A DNA stretch of 64,000 nucleotides from Buttiauxella agrestis (GTDB lineage: Bacteria > Pseudomonadota > Gammaproteobacteria > Enterobacterales > Enterobacteriaceae), in assembly GCF_900446255.1 (NCBI RefSeq), contig NZ_UIGI01000001.1, positions 4,923,947 to 4,987,946 of the forward strand, given 5' to 3'. Position 1 is the stretch's first letter; each line of letters opens with the position of its first letter. Under the pieces are notes generated by a model. That model was given only the letters and a program-made list of their open reading frames with translations, did not search any database and was not told the DNA's origin. Shown piece after piece: positions 1-13,988 of this stretch. Made by a program: the position numbers and the translations under genes.

Positions 1-134
1 TGTCGCTGGTGCCGATTGCAGAGGATCTGCATGGAGATTACATAAATGATAAGGGTTTTAAACGGCGTTTTCAGCAATGGCTGAATGCGTTATGGCATAA
101 GAAAGACGCGCTGCTGACGAGCATTAAACGATAA
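1..134 (+). CDS. yihG: YihG, probable acyltransferase (3' end only)
   Basis: Only the last 43 codons are inside the window, read in the frame starting at base 3 and ending with TAA at 132-134. The C-terminal peptide ([14 protein letters not shown], then a Trp/Gln-rich helix and [14 protein letters not shown]) matches my memory of the end of E. coli YihG, an inner-membrane PlsC-like lysophospholipid acyltransferase. The catalytic HX4D region lies outside the window. The gene converges on dsbA. In E. coli a third gene, yihF, lies between these two; it is missing here. The identification rests on a short tail plus gene order. Confidence 0.78.
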   Translation, partial: SLVPIAEDLHGDYINDKGFKRRFQQWLNALWHKKDALLTSIKR

Positions 135-166
135 AAAAAAGCCGGTCAATCGACCGGCTTTTTTAT
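134..166. terminator. Bidirectional terminator between yihG and dsbA
   Basis: A perfect 7-bp GC-rich stem (GCCGGTC 141-147, GACCGGC 152-158) with a 4-base loop is flanked by an A-run on the left and a T-run on the right. It can therefore terminate both yihG (plus) and dsbA (minus). It ends right at the dsbA stop codon. Confidence 0.9.
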
Positions 167-789
167 TATTTTTTCTCGACCAGGAACTTGGCCACATCAG
201 CATATTGCTGGACGAATGCGTCCATGTTGCTGGTGTCCATTCCTTGCGGATTCAATTGATATTTACCGTTCACGAAAATAGCTGGAACACCCTGCAATTG
301 CAGATCTGCCGCGGCTTTCTCTTGTTGGGCAACCAATGATTTCACCACAAAGCTATTCCATGCTGCGTCATACTCTTCAGCTTTAACGCCTGCATCAATG
401 AATACCTGGCGGATATCTGCCACGTTTTGAACAGTCTGTGTTTTTTGCACAGCTTCAAACATAGGAGCAGTGATTTTATCTTCCACACCCAGCGCCATTG
501 CTACCGCCCACGCCTGAGTCAGATCTTTGCCCAATGGGCCAAGGAACTCGACATGGTATTTAGTCATTTTGGTGCCTTCCGGCAGTTTTTTCTTCACGGT
601 ATCAGAAACATGAAGAACTTCTTCAAACTGATAGCAATGCGGGCAATAGAAAGAGAAGAACTCCAGAACCTGCGGCTCGCCAGCGACCGGTTTTTCCAAA
701 GTAACGAACTCTTTGCCATCTTTATACTGCGCTGCAGAAACGCTGAATGCCAGGATCATCCCCGCCAGCGCCAGCCAAACCTTTTTCAT
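166..789 (-). CDS. dsbA: DsbA, periplasmic thiol:disulfide oxidoreductase
   Basis: DsbA introduces disulfide bonds into secreted proteins in the periplasm and is reoxidised by DsbB. The product (207 aa from the chosen ATG) has a Sec signal peptide of about 19 residues ([10 protein letters not shown] then a hydrophobic core, cleavage before AQYKDG). It has the thioredoxin-fold active site CPHC at residues 49-52 and the cis-proline loop GVPAIF near the C-terminus. Length is one residue under E. coli DsbA. Two adjacent ATGs and an upstream in-frame TTG are possible starts; the ATG at 789 aligns with the E. coli start and sits behind an AGGAGA motif. The gene lies 28 bp downstream of srkA, as in E. 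coli, where dsbA has its own Cpx-controlled promoter and is also read from srkA. Confidence 0.97.
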   Translation of the reverse strand: MKKVWLALAGMILAFSVSAAQYKDGKEFVTLEKPVAGEPQVLEFFSFYCPHCYQFEEVLHVSDTVKKKLPEGTKMTKYHVEFLGPLGKDLTQAWAVAMALGVEDKITAPMFEAVQKTQTVQNVADIRQVFIDAGVKAEEYDAAWNSFVVKSLVAQQEKAAADLQLQGVPAIFVNGKYQLNPQGMDTSNMDAFVQQYADVAKFLVEKK

Positions 790-817
790 CATCAAATCTC
801 TCCTGAATAAATACTGA

Positions 818-1804
818 TTAATACATTGGCGTTAATGTTAATGGTGGTTCACGCAGAACCCGGACCTGCTCTGTAAAAGTCGCAATTTGTCTCCGCCAGT
901 AATCTTCGTCGGTAATCCACGGAAAATTTCTGGGGAATGCGGGATCATCCCAGCGTCGAATTATCCACGCGAGATAATAGACCATACGCATGGCTCGTAA
1001 AGGTTCTATGAGCGCAATTTCGTCTGAATTAAATGGGGCAAACTCTTCATATGCCTCAACAATCATTTCCAACTGCATTCTCTGCTCGGGTTTATCGCCA
1101 TTGAGCAGCATCCAGATATCCTGAATTGCGGGGCCATTACGAGCATCATCGAGATCGACGAACAGAGGGCCATCGCGCCAGAGAATATTCCCCGGGTGGC
1201 AGTCTCCATGCAGTCGCAGTGACTCAAAATCAGCATGCCAGTGAAGTTTCACTTCTTCTATAAGTGCATCAGTTGCTTTTAAGAAGCGCTGTTTCAGAGC
1301 AGATGGAATGAGATGCGTGCGCTCAAACAGTTCACGCGGCTCAAATAAATATTCACTCAAGCCCATATCAGGACGAGCAGAAAATTGCTTGCGGCGCCCC
1401 GTTTGATGGATGCGGCCAAGATAGCGTCCCACCCATTCCATTTGATCCAGGCTATCTGTTTCGTACTGTCTTCCGCCTAAACTTGGAAACACAGCGTATA
1501 TAAAGCCTTGATGGCGCAGCAATGTATTGCCGTTAAACTTCAATGGTGCGGCGACAGGAACCTCATCAGCCAGCAACTCAAGGGCAAACTGATGTTCTTC
1601 TTGTATTTGTTCAGGAGACCAGCGATGAGGACGATAAAATTTCACCACATAACGTTTTCGATCCTCGTCCTGAAACTGATAGACGCGGTTCTCAAAACTA
1701 TTTAATGCAGTCAAGCCGGAATCCACCCGTATACCCTGGTCAAAAAGGGCATCCATGATGGTATCCGGATGTAGTGTCTGAAAATTGAAAGCGCTGTCTG
1801 TCAT
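818..1804 (-). CDS. srkA: SrkA (RdoA/YihE), stress-response Ser/Thr protein kinase
   Basis: This 328-aa protein has the same length as E. coli SrkA, a cytoplasmic eukaryotic-like kinase of the choline-kinase/HipA-like fold. In E. coli it is Cpx-regulated and counteracts stress-induced death involving the MazF toxin. The catalytic loop [11 protein letters not shown] starts at residue 199, with D201 as catalytic base and N206 as metal ligand. The metal-binding VDLDD follows at 216-220. It is followed by dsbA in the same direction, the conserved srkA-dsbA pair. A 76-bp gap separates it from yihD upstream. Confidence 0.96.
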   Translation of the reverse strand: MTDSAFNFQTLHPDTIMDALFDQGIRVDSGLTALNSFENRVYQFQDEDRKRYVVKFYRPHRWSPEQIQEEHQFALELLADEVPVAAPLKFNGNTLLRHQGFIYAVFPSLGGRQYETDSLDQMEWVGRYLGRIHQTGRRKQFSARPDMGLSEYLFEPRELFERTHLIPSALKQRFLKATDALIEEVKLHWHADFESLRLHGDCHPGNILWRDGPLFVDLDDARNGPAIQDIWMLLNGDKPEQRMQLEMIVEAYEEFAPFNSDEIALIEPLRAMRMVYYLAWIIRRWDDPAFPRNFPWITDEDYWRRQIATFTEQVRVLREPPLTLTPMY

Positions 1805-1880
1805 CCACGCAACCGACTGTAAATGCGAATAGTTGAGGATAACATTTCGTAGCCGTTAAAGTGGACTGGCTTACAAGCTT

Positions 1881-2150
1881 TTACTCTTTAATTACGCCAC
1901 GAGCACGCAATAATGCGGTCTTAAAATCTTCTTCGTAGTCTTTCTGAATGCCTGGAATAACAGCATCTTTTGCAGAGTCACGCATTTTCAGATGATAAAT
2001 AAGCACGTCATCGGTCAGATCGGTTAATTCACCGGTATAACCTGACTCTTTACTAAGTTTCTGTAAAAATTGAATCAAATTGAGATCAGGCTCTTTCTGC
2101 CATGCGGGCTGAAGTAGCTCGAGCAGTTCGTTAAGACGTTTGCATTTCAT
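1881..2150 (-). CDS. yihD: YihD, conserved small protein (DUF1040)
   Basis: An 89-aa cytoplasmic protein, the same length as E. coli YihD and nearly identical to it as I remember it (starts [18 protein letters not shown], ends RARGVIKE). It is acidic and probably all-helical, with no signal peptide or membrane segment. The molecular function is not established. In E. coli it is the first gene before srkA-dsbA and is a Cpx target, so an envelope-stress link is plausible. It is divergent from mobA, with about 71 bp between start codons. Confidence 0.93.
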   Translation of the reverse strand: MKCKRLNELLELLQPAWQKEPDLNLIQFLQKLSKESGYTGELTDLTDDVLIYHLKMRDSAKDAVIPGIQKDYEEDFKTALLRARGVIKE

Positions 2151-2221
2151 TATTGTGCTCCGTTCACATGCGAGGGGTACACGTTAGCAGGCTCAAACCC
2201 ACATTAAAAGAGGCGATATTG

Positions 2222-2803
2222 GTGAGATGTTTAACGGAAGTTACTGGTGTGGTTTTGGCTGGTGGGCGATCAACTCGAATGGGCGGCCAGGATAAAGGGC
2301 TCATCGAATTAAATGGACTACCGCTGTTTGAACATGTCATCAGAAAGCTGGCACCACAGGTCAACGACGTGGTGATTAGCGCCAACAGAAATAGAGCAAA
2401 ATATCAGTCTGTTGGGTTAACCGTTCTCAGCGATACATTGCCCGATTACCCCGGGCCGCTTGCTGGAATGTTGTCACTAATTAAGCAGTTACACAGTGAG
2501 TGGTTTTTGTTTTGCCCATGCGATACACCCAATATACCCGAAGATTTAGCATCCAGGCTTTGGGAGCAAAAAGGGGATGCTTCTGCCGTTTGGGTAAACG
2601 ATGGTGAGCGAGATCATCCCACTATTGCCCTCCTGCACAAGAAACTCACTGCTCCGCTGGAAATCTATCTGGCGTCAGGTGAACGGCGAGTCATGGTTTT
2701 TCTGCGAGAGGTGGGCGGACACGCCGTATTATTTCCGAATCAGAAGCAAAATTTCGTCAACATTAATTCACCAGAAGATCTCGCTCAGTGGGAAAACATA
2801 TAA
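2222..2803 (+). CDS. mobA: MobA, molybdenum cofactor guanylyltransferase
   Basis: MobA transfers GMP from GTP to molybdopterin-Mo to make the guanine dinucleotide cofactor. The N-terminal nucleotide-binding signature is visible (VLAGG at 11-15, R19, GG-x-DKG at 21-26 with K25), and so is the metal-binding CPCDTP motif. I chose the GTG at 2222 rather than the longer open frame from 2153. It gives 193 aa against 194 in E. coli, the GTG leaves the usual nine residues before VVLAGG, and an AGAGG ribosome-binding site sits 8 bases upstream. The stop overlaps mobB. No frameshift is seen. Confidence 0.93.
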   Translation: MRCLTEVTGVVLAGGRSTRMGGQDKGLIELNGLPLFEHVIRKLAPQVNDVVISANRNRAKYQSVGLTVLSDTLPDYPGPLAGMLSLIKQLHSEWFLFCPCDTPNIPEDLASRLWEQKGDASAVWVNDGERDHPTIALLHKKLTAPLEIYLASGERRVMVFLREVGGHAVLFPNQKQNFVNINSPEDLAQWENI

Positions 2804-3309
2804 TGGTGCCTCTACTTGCTTTTGCCGCCTGGAGCGGTACAGGCAAAACAACACTTCTTAAGCAATTGATTCCTTTGCTTAATGAGCGAGGGATTCGTCC
2901 TGGTCTGATCAAACATACCCATCATGATGTCGATATCGATACACCCGGAAAAGACAGTTATGAACTGCGAAAAGCCGGTGCCGCACAAACAATCGTCGCC
3001 AATAATAATAGATGGGCATTAATGACCGAAACACCTGCGCAAGAAGAGCTGGATCTCCACTGGTTAGCCAGTCGAATGGATCCAACTTCATTGGATTTGA
3101 TATTAGTTGAGGGATTTAAGCATGAAGCGATTCCAAAAATTCTGCTTTACAGGGATGGGCTAAAGCACAACATTGCTGAGCTTGTGGTAGATAACCAAGT
3201 GATTGCCATTGCTAGTGACGTGCAGCTTCCTGATGTACAGATTCCAGTTCTGGATATCAATTCACCCTTTCAGATCGCTGATTTTATTGCGGATTGGATT
3301 AAGAAGTGA
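2788..3309 (+). CDS. mobB: MobB, molybdopterin-guanine dinucleotide biosynthesis adapter (GTPase)
   Basis: A small P-loop GTP-binding protein that assists MobA and cofactor insertion into molybdoenzymes. The Walker A motif [10 protein letters not shown] begins at about residue 15, and the family signature [25 protein letters not shown] follows in pieces ([13 protein letters not shown]). Length is 173 aa against 175 in E. coli. The start is a GTG at 2788, inside the end of mobA and homologous to the E. coli start; an ATG at 2803 overlapping the mobA stop is the alternative. It is translationally coupled to mobA and ends just before the rRNA operon terminators, as at E. coli rrnA. Confidence 0.94.
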   Translation: MGKHIMVPLLAFAAWSGTGKTTLLKQLIPLLNERGIRPGLIKHTHHDVDIDTPGKDSYELRKAGAAQTIVANNNRWALMTETPAQEELDLHWLASRMDPTSLDLILVEGFKHEAIPKILLYRDGLKHNIAELVVDNQVIAIASDVQLPDVQIPVLDINSPFQIADFIADWIKK

Positions 3310-3314
3310 AATTA

Positions 3315-3339
3315 GCCTGCCTTGTTGCGGGCATTTTTA
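3315..3339 (+). terminator. Rho-independent terminator of mobAB
   Basis: A 6-bp stem (GCCTGC/GCGGGC with one G-U pair, loop CTTGTT) is followed by ATTTTTAT, six bases after the mobB stop codon. Confidence 0.75.
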
Positions 3340-3358
3340 TGCATAAATCGCAGACAGC

Positions 3359-3390
3359 AAAAAGCCCTGTACGTCAGTACAGGGCTTTCT
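3359..3390. terminator. Strong hairpin terminator ending the rRNA operon
   Basis: A perfect 10-bp stem (3363-3372 with 3377-3386, loop GTCA) carries an A-run on its left side, which reads as a T-run on the minus strand. It lies 10-15 bases beyond the 3' end of 5S rRNA and so terminates the rrn operon. It could also work as a backup for mobAB. Confidence 0.9.
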
Positions 3391-3399
3391 ACTTATTTG

Positions 3400-3519
3400 G
3401 AGCCTGGCAGTTCCCTACTCTCGCATGGGGAGACCCCACACTACCATCGGCGCTACGGCGTTTCACTTCTGAGTTCGGCATGGGGTCAGGTGGGACCACC
3501 GCGCTAGTGCCGCCAGGCA
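3400..3519 (-). rRNA. rrf: 5S ribosomal RNA
   Basis: The 120-nt stretch reads on the minus strand from TGCCTGGCGGCA to the pairing 3' end CTGCCAGGC. It contains the standard 5S blocks (CCCACCTGACCCCATGCCGAA and GATGGTAGTGTGGGG). No tRNA genes follow it, unlike E. coli rrnC, where tRNA-Asp and tRNA-Trp come next. The last two 3' bases are set by pairing and may be off by one or two. Confidence 0.97.
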
Positions 3520-3629
3520 TATTCTGTTTCATCAACCGTCATGTTATCCACATAACCATCGACTTAAAATCTCGGTTCAAGCTGAAAATCAAATGCTTAG
3601 TCTCTCAACCAAAACACCTTCGGTGTTGT

Positions 3630-6538
<2,909 letters not shown>

Positions 6539-6672
6539 TCACAACCCGAAGATGTCTCGTGAGACACAATCGATGTTGTGAAAATTTGAGAGACTCGAAC
6601 ACACCGCATTTTCCTTTCTTATTACGGAGAAAGGAAACAGTGTGTCGTTTCAATTTTCAGCTTGTTCCGGAT

Positions 6673-6684
6673 TTTTAAAGAGCA
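6673..6684 (-). promoter_or_regulatory. Spacer boxA antitermination element before 23S
   Basis: The minus strand reads TGCTCTTTAAAA between tRNA-Glu and 23S. This is the boxA sequence bound by NusB-NusE for rRNA antitermination, placed as in E. coli. The rest of the 16S-23S spacer (6539-6917) holds only the tRNA and processing-stem sequences. Confidence 0.8.
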
Positions 6685-6756
6685 ATATCTCAAACGTGAC
6701 TCGAAAGTCAGTTTTGAGATATGTGTGATAATGTCTTTCACATCATTATCTTAAGA

Positions 6757-6832
6757 TGGCGTCCCCAAGGGGATTCGAACCCCTGTTACAGCCGTGAAAG
6801 GGCAGTGTCCTGGGCCTCTAGACGATGGGGAC
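6757..6832 (-). tRNA. gltU/gltT/gltV-type: tRNA-Glu (anticodon UUC)
   Basis: A 76-nt cloverleaf on the minus strand starts GTCCCCATCG and ends with encoded CCA (GGGGACGCCA). It has the T-loop GGTTCGAATCC and anticodon loop CCTTTCACG, giving the UUC anticodon. A spacer with a single tRNA-Glu is typical of E. coli rrnB, rrnC, rrnE and rrnG. It differs from the tRNA-Ile/tRNA-Ala spacer of rrnA, which matters because the downstream flank here is that of rrnA. Confidence 0.97.
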
Positions 6833-6917
6833 ACGATATCCCGTTGAAGGGATCGCTTGCTCATTTACTTCTATCAGACAATCTGTGTGAGCACTACGCA
6901 AGTTCGTATCTATTAGG

Positions 6918-8457
<1,540 letters not shown>

Positions 8458-8626
8458 AAAGCTTGATTTGCTTCAACTCGTGAAGCGGTGCTCAAAAATT
8501 AACTTTCGTAATAATTCAACTAAATGAATTACTGCTTGGTCACTCTTCAAGACTTGATATTTTTTTATACCCGAAGGTATCTGAGATATCAATCCTGCGA
8601 GTGCCCACACAGATTGTCTGATAAAT

Positions 8627-8638
8627 TGTTAAAGAGCA
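8627..8638 (-). promoter_or_regulatory. Leader boxA antitermination element
   Basis: The minus strand reads TGCTCTTTAACA, then the conserved leader ATTTATCAGACAATC. This is the rRNA leader boxA that recruits NusB-NusE, upstream of 16S as in E. coli. The region 8458-8955 holds the leader, this boxA, P2, P1 and the yieP upstream sequence; there is no other gene in it. Confidence 0.9.
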
Positions 8639-8677
8639 GTGAGTCAGGCGCTTTCGCTTGCTAACTCGAGGTGGCGC

Positions 8678-8705
8678 ATATTACGCTTTCCTCTTTCAGA
8701 GTCAA
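8678..8705 (-). promoter_or_regulatory. rrn P2 promoter
   Basis: On the minus strand, -35 TTGACT (8700-8705), a 16-bp spacer and -10 TAATAT (8678-8683) are followed by a GC-rich discriminator. This is the layout of E. coli rrn P2. Confidence 0.88.
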
Positions 8706-8776
8706 GCGTTTATTTTCGCTTTTCATCTGGCTGACGGGCCGGTTTGTAAGCCGTTGTGCCGTGTCAGTGGAGGCGC

Positions 8777-8804
8777 AGTATAGGGATTTTCCGGAAGCTG
8801 ACAA
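8777..8804 (-). promoter_or_regulatory. rrn P1 promoter
   Basis: On the minus strand, -35 TTGTCA (8799-8804), a 16-bp spacer and -10 TATACT (8777-8782) are followed by the GCGCC-type discriminator of stringently controlled rrn P1 promoters. Upstream (8805-8900) is AT-rich, fitting an UP element and Fis sites, but I did not resolve individual Fis sites. Confidence 0.88.
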
Positions 8805-8955
8805 GTGTTTATTACAAATAAATTACCAAGCGTCTTTTTTTTCGCCAAAAGCACTGTAAAAGCCGCGGAACACGGGATATTTGCTGTTTTAAGCATCAGA
8901 AGAGAAGACCTGATGGCATACTAATAAAAGAAACAAAGCTAAAGGAACTGCATTC

Positions 8956-9654
8956 ATGTCTTTATCTGCACAACAACTCGCGGCACAAAAGAACCTTTCC
9001 TATGTTCTGGCGGAGAAACTAGCACAAGGCATTCTCAGAGGTGAGTATGAAGCGGGCAGTATTTTGCCCGGTGAAATCGAACTGGGTGAACTCTTCGGTG
9101 TGAGTCGAACGGCTGTACGAGAAGCAGTAAAGACATTAACCGCGAAAGGGATGGTTTTACCACGCCCTCGCATCGGCACTCGCGTTATGCCTCGCAGCCA
9201 CTGGAACTTCCTTGATAAGGAACTGCTAACCTGGTGGATGACAGAAGAGAACTTTAATGACGTGGTGGATTACTTCCTTGTTATGCGTAATAGCCTGGAA
9301 CCACAAGCCTGTGCAATGGCCGCAATAAATGGCAGTGAAGAACAGAAAGCCCTCCTTAATGAAATGATGGCTGAGATGGTAAAGCTAAAAGGTGAATTTG
9401 ACCGTCAACGCTGGATAGAAGTCGATATGGCGTACCATGAGCAAATCTATGCAATGAGTGGTAACCCTTTCCTTTGTTCTTTCGCTAACTTATTCCGTTC
9501 TATTTATTACAATTACTTCACCGCAATAACTAATAACGAAGTTATTAAGCTCGACTTGCACCAGGCAATCGTTGATGCCATTACCCAGGGCGACAGCCAG
9601 GCCGCGTTAATCGCTGGTCAGACGCTGTTGAACGAACCGTTCACTCAAGGGTAA
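8956..9654 (+). CDS. yieP: YieP, GntR/FadR-family transcriptional regulator
   Basis: A 232-aa FadR-subfamily regulator. It has an N-terminal winged helix (residues about 14-80, signature GEIELGELFGVSRTAVREAVKTL) and a C-terminal all-helical FCD effector domain. The sequence follows E. coli YieP closely. An AAAGGA ribosome-binding site precedes the ATG. It sits directly upstream of hsrA, 42 bp apart, and divergent from the rRNA operon. This is the arrangement of the 5' flank of E. coli rrnC. The effector ligand is not visible from sequence. Confidence 0.92.
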   Translation: MSLSAQQLAAQKNLSYVLAEKLAQGILRGEYEAGSILPGEIELGELFGVSRTAVREAVKTLTAKGMVLPRPRIGTRVMPRSHWNFLDKELLTWWMTEENFNDVVDYFLVMRNSLEPQACAMAAINGSEEQKALLNEMMAEMVKLKGEFDRQRWIEVDMAYHEQIYAMSGNPFLCSFANLFRSIYYNYFTAITNNEVIKLDLHQAIVDAITQGDSQAALIAGQTLLNEPFTQG

Positions 9655-9696
9655 AGACTCGCCTTCTCCTGGATGCGTTAAAACATCAGGATAAAA

Positions 9697-11079
9697 ATGA
9701 CCAAAACAGCTCGCAGTATGGCCGGGTTACCGTGGATAGCGGCGATGGCCTTCTTCATGCAGGCGCTGGATGCCACTATTCTCAACACTGCATTACCCGC
9801 AATAGCTCATAGCCTTGGGCGTTCGCCGCTGGCAATGCAATCCGCGATTATCAGTTACACCTTAACCGTTGCGATGCTGATCCCTGTCAGCGGCTGGCTT
9901 GCTGACCGCTTCGGCACACGGCGCGTGTTTATGTTCGCCGTTTCCCTCTTCACCCTCGGCTCGTTTGCCTGCGCGATGTCCAACTCGCTGGGTGAATTGG
10001 TCGTGTTCCGTGTGATTCAGGGAATCGGCGGGGCAATGATGATGCCGGTCGCGCGCTTAGCATTATTACGCGCCTATCCGCGTAGCGAATTGCTGCCCGT
10101 TTTAAACTTCGTCACCATGCCAGGGCTTGTAGGCCCAATCCTCGGCCCGTTGCTCGGCGGCGTTTTAGTCACGTGGGCGAGTTGGCACTGGATTTTCCTC
10201 ATTAATATACCTATCGGAATTCTTGGCCTTATCTACGCCCGCAAGTACATGCCAAACTTCACAACTCCACGACGCGGCTTTGATATGACAGGCTTTCTTT
10301 TGTTTGGTCTGAGCCTGGTGTGCATTTCTAGTGGGATGGAGTTATTCGGCGAACGGATTGTTGCCAGTTACATCGGTATTCTGACGATATTAAGTGGGCT
10401 TGCTCTGCTGGCAGCTTATATCTGGCACGCGCGTCGCCACCCGACACCACTGATCGCTTTGCCAATGTTTCGCACCAGAACTTTCTCTATAGGGATCATC
10501 GGCAATCTTGCTTCGCGCCTGGGTACCGGTTGCGTACCATTCCTGATGCCTTTAATGCTACAAGTCGGTTTTGGTTATTCTGCATTGATTGCCGGATGCA
10601 TGATGGCTCCAACCGCCATTGGCTCGTTACTGGCAAAATCGACCGTAACTCAGGTATTACGTCGTCTTGGCTATAGAAAAACGTTAGTCGGTGTCACGCT
10701 GGTTATCGGTTTGCTGATTGGCCAATTCTCATTGCAGTCGCCAGGAATGGAAGTGTGGATGCTGATTTTGCCGCTGTTTATTCTGGGGATGGCGATGTCT
10801 ACGCAGTTCACGGCAATGAATACGATTACGCTCGCCGACCTCACCGATGAAAACGCCAGCAGCGGCAATAGTGTGCTGGCCGTAACGCAACAGTTGGCGA
10901 TCAGTCTTGGCGTGGCGGTAAGTGCAGCGGTGCTTCGGTTGTATGAAGGAGTAGAAAGCATTAATACCGTTGAGCAGTTCCACTACACCTTCCTGACGAT
11001 GGGTGCAGTGACGTTGGTTTCCGCTCTGGTGTTCTTACTATTACGCCCTAAAGACGGGCGCAATATGATCAAGCGTTAA
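9697..11079 (+). CDS. hsrA: HsrA (YieO), DHA2-type MFS multidrug-like transporter
   Basis: A 460-aa inner-membrane protein with about 14 hydrophobic segments, typical of the DHA2 drug:H+ antiporters. Visible motifs are [11 protein letters not shown] in TM1, [13 protein letters not shown] (motif A) near residues 67-79, and the antiporter motif C region [13 protein letters not shown] around 145-157. E. coli HsrA (475 aa) has a longer tail. Overexpression of the E. coli homologue is reported to affect homocysteine sensitivity and resistance. It follows yieP and probably forms a unit with it. Its last four bases overlap the end of convergent rbsR. Confidence 0.92.
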   Translation: MTKTARSMAGLPWIAAMAFFMQALDATILNTALPAIAHSLGRSPLAMQSAIISYTLTVAMLIPVSGWLADRFGTRRVFMFAVSLFTLGSFACAMSNSLGELVVFRVIQGIGGAMMMPVARLALLRAYPRSELLPVLNFVTMPGLVGPILGPLLGGVLVTWASWHWIFLINIPIGILGLIYARKYMPNFTTPRRGFDMTGFLLFGLSLVCISSGMELFGERIVASYIGILTILSGLALLAAYIWHARRHPTPLIALPMFRTRTFSIGIIGNLASRLGTGCVPFLMPLMLQVGFGYSALIAGCMMAPTAIGSLLAKSTVTQVLRRLGYRKTLVGVTLVIGLLIGQFSLQSPGMEVWMLILPLFILGMAMSTQFTAMNTITLADLTDENASSGNSVLAVTQQLAISLGVAVSAAVLRLYEGVESINTVEQFHYTFLTMGAVTLVSALVFLLLRPKDGRNMIKR

Positions 11080-12068
11080 ACGGAACCGCGCTCCACCAGC
11101 TCAGGCGTCAAAAAGAGACGCTGCTGTTCCAGGGTGGGTTGCGCCATTCGATGTATCAATACATCAACGGCCAACTCACCCAGCTCATCTTTAGGCTGAT
11201 GAATAGTCGTTAACGGTGGCGTCATATATCGCGCCAGTTCGATATCATCGTAACCCACCACCGCCATATCTTGCGGAACCTTCAAACCCGCCTGATACAG
11301 CGCATGATAAGCGCCAACGGCCATCGCATCGTTGCCAGTAAATACGGCGTGGGGAGGCTGTTCCAGCGCAAGCAGTGAATTCATCGCAGTAAAACCGCCC
11401 TGAAACTCAAAGTCACCGATGATTTCATAACCTTCATGAATTGTAAGCCCTGCGCGGTTCATCGCGTTGCGATAGCCTTCAAGGCGTAAGCGCGCTGGCG
11501 TTTTATCTTGCGGGCCAGTAATACAAGCGATCCGGGTATAACCATTATCAATGAGGTGTTGCGTTGCCGTGTCGCCGCCCAGTAAAGAGTTGTCCTGAAT
11601 GACGTCACTTTCGCCCTCAAAAGGAGACCAGTCCATCATCACCGTAGGAATAGAAGGATAGCGGCTCATAATCGCGGGCGAAGGGAGATGAGTTTCGGTA
11701 CATAAAAGAAGAAGACCATCGACGCGCTTTTGCAGCAGCGTTTCCAGGTTGCGATTCATTCGCTGCTCATCGCCTTCGGTATTACACAACACCAGGCTAT
11801 AACCGCGCTCAAAACAACTACGTTCAACGCCACGCACCAGTTCAGAATAAAACGGGTTACTACTGGCGGTGATTAACATGCCAATAGTGTGGGTTTGGTT
11901 AAGCTTGAGACTACGCGCCAGTGCCGAGGGCGCATAGTTAAGAGTCTTGATTGCCGCATCAACCTTTGCGCGAATGGCATCACTCACGAAACGGTCATTG
12001 TTAATGACGTGCGAAACGGTTGAAGTCGAAACCCCTGCCATCTTCGCGACGTCTTTCATGGTGGCCAT
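11076..12068 (-). CDS. rbsR: RbsR, ribose operon repressor (LacI family)
   Basis: A 330-aa LacI-family repressor with the N-terminal helix-turn-helix [20 protein letters not shown] and a periplasmic-binding-protein-like ribose-binding core. I trimmed 15 codons from the longest frame. The ATG at 12068 gives the MATMKDV start and exact length of E. coli RbsR. It is the last gene of rbsDACBKR, 11 bp after rbsK. Its cognate operators are the two GCGAAACGTTTCG-type palindromes before rbsD. It ends tail-to-tail with hsrA, leaving no room for a separate terminator. Confidence 0.97.
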   Translation of the reverse strand: MATMKDVAKMAGVSTSTVSHVINNDRFVSDAIRAKVDAAIKTLNYAPSALARSLKLNQTHTIGMLITASSNPFYSELVRGVERSCFERGYSLVLCNTEGDEQRMNRNLETLLQKRVDGLLLLCTETHLPSPAIMSRYPSIPTVMMDWSPFEGESDVIQDNSLLGGDTATQHLIDNGYTRIACITGPQDKTPARLRLEGYRNAMNRAGLTIHEGYEIIGDFEFQGGFTAMNSLLALEQPPHAVFTGNDAMAVGAYHALYQAGLKVPQDMAVVGYDDIELARYMTPPLTTIHQPKDELGELAVDVLIHRMAQPTLEQQRLFLTPELVERGSV

Positions 12069-12079
12069 GATTATCCTTG

Positions 12080-13000
12080 CTATTGCAAAAACTCGTCGAT
12101 TTCGTGACGCCACGGCACCGAAGGCTGTGCACCTTTACGGGTTACGGCAATTGCGGCGGCGGCATGAGCAAAACGAATCGCTTCGTTCAACGGCTTATCT
12201 TCCAGCAATGCAGTTACCAACGCGCCATTAAAGGTATCGCCCGCAGCGATGGTATCTACAGCTTTCACCTTAAAGCCCGGAACACGCTGGCCTTTACCGT
12301 TTTCACTCAGCCAAACGCCACGGCTGCCGAGTGTAATAATGACGGTTTCAATACCTTTCGCATGCAGCGCCTGAGCTGCAACCGCCGCGTCATCATCATT
12401 TTCGACGCGCACACCTGTCAGTTTTTCCGCTTCGGTTTCGTTTGGCGTGATCATATCCACCAGCGCGAGCAGCTCGTCAGATAATTCACAGGCCGGTGCA
12501 GGGTTAAGCACGACTTTAGTTTGATTCTGATGGGCAATTTTTGCTGCTGCCAGCACACTTTCCAGCGGTGACTCGAGCTGCATTAAAAGTGCGGATGCCT
12601 GTGCAATTTTCTGATTCTGTTCTTCCACAAGCGTTGGCGTTAATGCCCCGTTAGCTCCGGAGTGAATACCAATCACGTTTTCACCCGCACTATTCACGAA
12701 GATCAGCGCAACACCCGTTGCTGCATCTTTAATCGTGCTAATCGGGGAAGTATCGATGTTATCACTTGCCAATTGTGTGCAAACGCGGCGGCCGGTGTCG
12801 TCGTCACCCACACAGGCGATAAAGGCAATATCCGCACCGCTGCGCCCGGCAGCAACTGCCTGGTTGGCCCCTTTTCCACCGAACGCGACCTGATATTCTT
12901 GCCCGGTAACGGTTTCACCCGGCGTCGGAAAATGTTCGAGGTTAAGGATATGGTCAGCGTTAATGCTGCCCAGGACAACGAGCTTGCCTTTAGTTTTCAT
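12080..13000 (-). CDS. rbsK: RbsK, ribokinase
   Basis: A PfkB-family sugar kinase of 306 aa (309 in E. coli) that phosphorylates D-ribose to ribose-5-phosphate with ATP. Signature 1 lies near residues 36-50 ([15 protein letters not shown]). Signature 2, with the catalytic aspartate, is [13 protein letters not shown] near residue 250. It is separated from rbsB by a 72-bp gap holding a hairpin and precedes rbsR. Confidence 0.97.
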   Translation of the reverse strand: MKTKGKLVVLGSINADHILNLEHFPTPGETVTGQEYQVAFGGKGANQAVAAGRSGADIAFIACVGDDDTGRRVCTQLASDNIDTSPISTIKDAATGVALIFVNSAGENVIGIHSGANGALTPTLVEEQNQKIAQASALLMQLESPLESVLAAAKIAHQNQTKVVLNPAPACELSDELLALVDMITPNETEAEKLTGVRVENDDDAAVAAQALHAKGIETVIITLGSRGVWLSENGKGQRVPGFKVKAVDTIAAGDTFNGALVTALLEDKPLNEAIRFAHAAAAIAVTRKGAQPSVPWRHEIDEFLQ

Positions 13001-13021
13001 TTTTTATCAGTCCAGTTAATT

Positions 13022-13047
13022 GCGCCACCCCTGTTCTCGAGTGGCGC
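13022..13047 (-). terminator. Intercistronic hairpin between rbsB and rbsK
   Basis: A 7-bp perfect stem (GCGCCAC 13022-13028, GTGGCGC 13041-13047) with a 12-base loop lies in the rbsB-rbsK gap. There is no strong T-run on the minus strand. It more likely protects the 3' end of the abundant upstream rbsB message or attenuates expression than terminates fully. Confidence 0.55.
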
Positions 13048-13072
13048 GGTGCCCTGCTTTTCTATTGTTGTC

Positions 13073-13960
13073 TTATTTAGTAACCAGCTTCAGGTCAACC
13101 GGGATTTTAGAGTCGACTTTCTCGCCTTTCAGAACTTTGTCAGCAGTTTCAACACCGATAACGCCAATCTGATCGGCCATCTGGGCAACCGTCGCGCCCA
13201 ACTTACCGCTTTCAACTGCTTTTACGCCGTCAGCAGTGCCGTCAAAACCAACCACCAGAACGTCAGATTTACCGGCAGTTTGCAGTGCACGCAGAGCGCC
13301 CAGCGCCATCTCGTCATTCTGAGCAAATACCGCCTGCACGTCTGGATGGGCTGTCAGCAGGTTCTGCATTACGTTCAGGCCTTTAGTACGGTCGAAGTCA
13401 GCAGGCTGGCTCGCCAGAACGGTAAATTTGTGTGCAGCAGTCGCTTGTTTAAAGCCTTCACCACGTTCACGCGCAGCAGATGCACCGGCGATACCTTGCA
13501 GTTCGATAACTTTCGCGCCTTCACCGAGTTTCTTAGCGATGAAGTCACCCGCCATTTTACCACCGGCAACGTTATCAGAAGCGATGTGGCTCACTACGGT
13601 GCCCTGGTTTGCCATACGGTCGAGCGTAATTACAGGGATTTTAGCCTGGTTCGCCATTTTCACCGCATTGCCGACAGCATCGGAATCAGTTGGGTTGATA
13701 AGCATCAGCTTGGTGCCACGAACTGTCAGATCCTGCACGTTCGCCAGCTCCTTCGCCGGGTTGTTTTGCGAATCCAGAACAATCAGGTTGTAGCCCAGTT
13801 TGTCGGCTTCTTTCTGCGCGCCGTCTTTCAGGGAAACGAAGAACGGGTTATTCAGCGTGGAAACAACCAGCGCGATGGTGTCTTTGGCCATCGCGTTTGC
13901 ACTTACGGTGGCACTCAGTGCAACAGCAGAAACCAGAGTAGCCAGCTTTTTCATATTCAT
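13073..13960 (-). CDS. rbsB: RbsB, periplasmic ribose-binding protein
   Basis: A 295-aa type I periplasmic sugar-binding protein (296 in E. coli). It delivers ribose to RbsAC and, in E. coli, to the Trg chemoreceptor. The signal peptide covers residues 1-25 ([13 protein letters not shown], cleavage after AMA before KDTIALVV). Both lobes are intact, with ligand residues such as NNPFF and DSQNNPA conserved. The gene lies 28 bp after rbsC. Confidence 0.98.
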   Translation of the reverse strand: MNMKKLATLVSAVALSATVSANAMAKDTIALVVSTLNNPFFVSLKDGAQKEADKLGYNLIVLDSQNNPAKELANVQDLTVRGTKLMLINPTDSDAVGNAVKMANQAKIPVITLDRMANQGTVVSHIASDNVAGGKMAGDFIAKKLGEGAKVIELQGIAGASAARERGEGFKQATAAHKFTVLASQPADFDRTKGLNVMQNLLTAHPDVQAVFAQNDEMALGALRALQTAGKSDVLVVGFDGTADGVKAVESGKLGATVAQMADQIGVIGVETADKVLKGEKVDSKIPVDLKLVTK

Positions 13961-13988
13961 AGTCGGATGTCCTGTAGGGTTATGATTG

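Noticed and set aside
3340-3400. tRNA-Asp or tRNA-Trp after 5S, as at E. coli rrnC
   Set aside because: Only a terminator hairpin is present between 5S and mobB; no cloverleaf can be formed.
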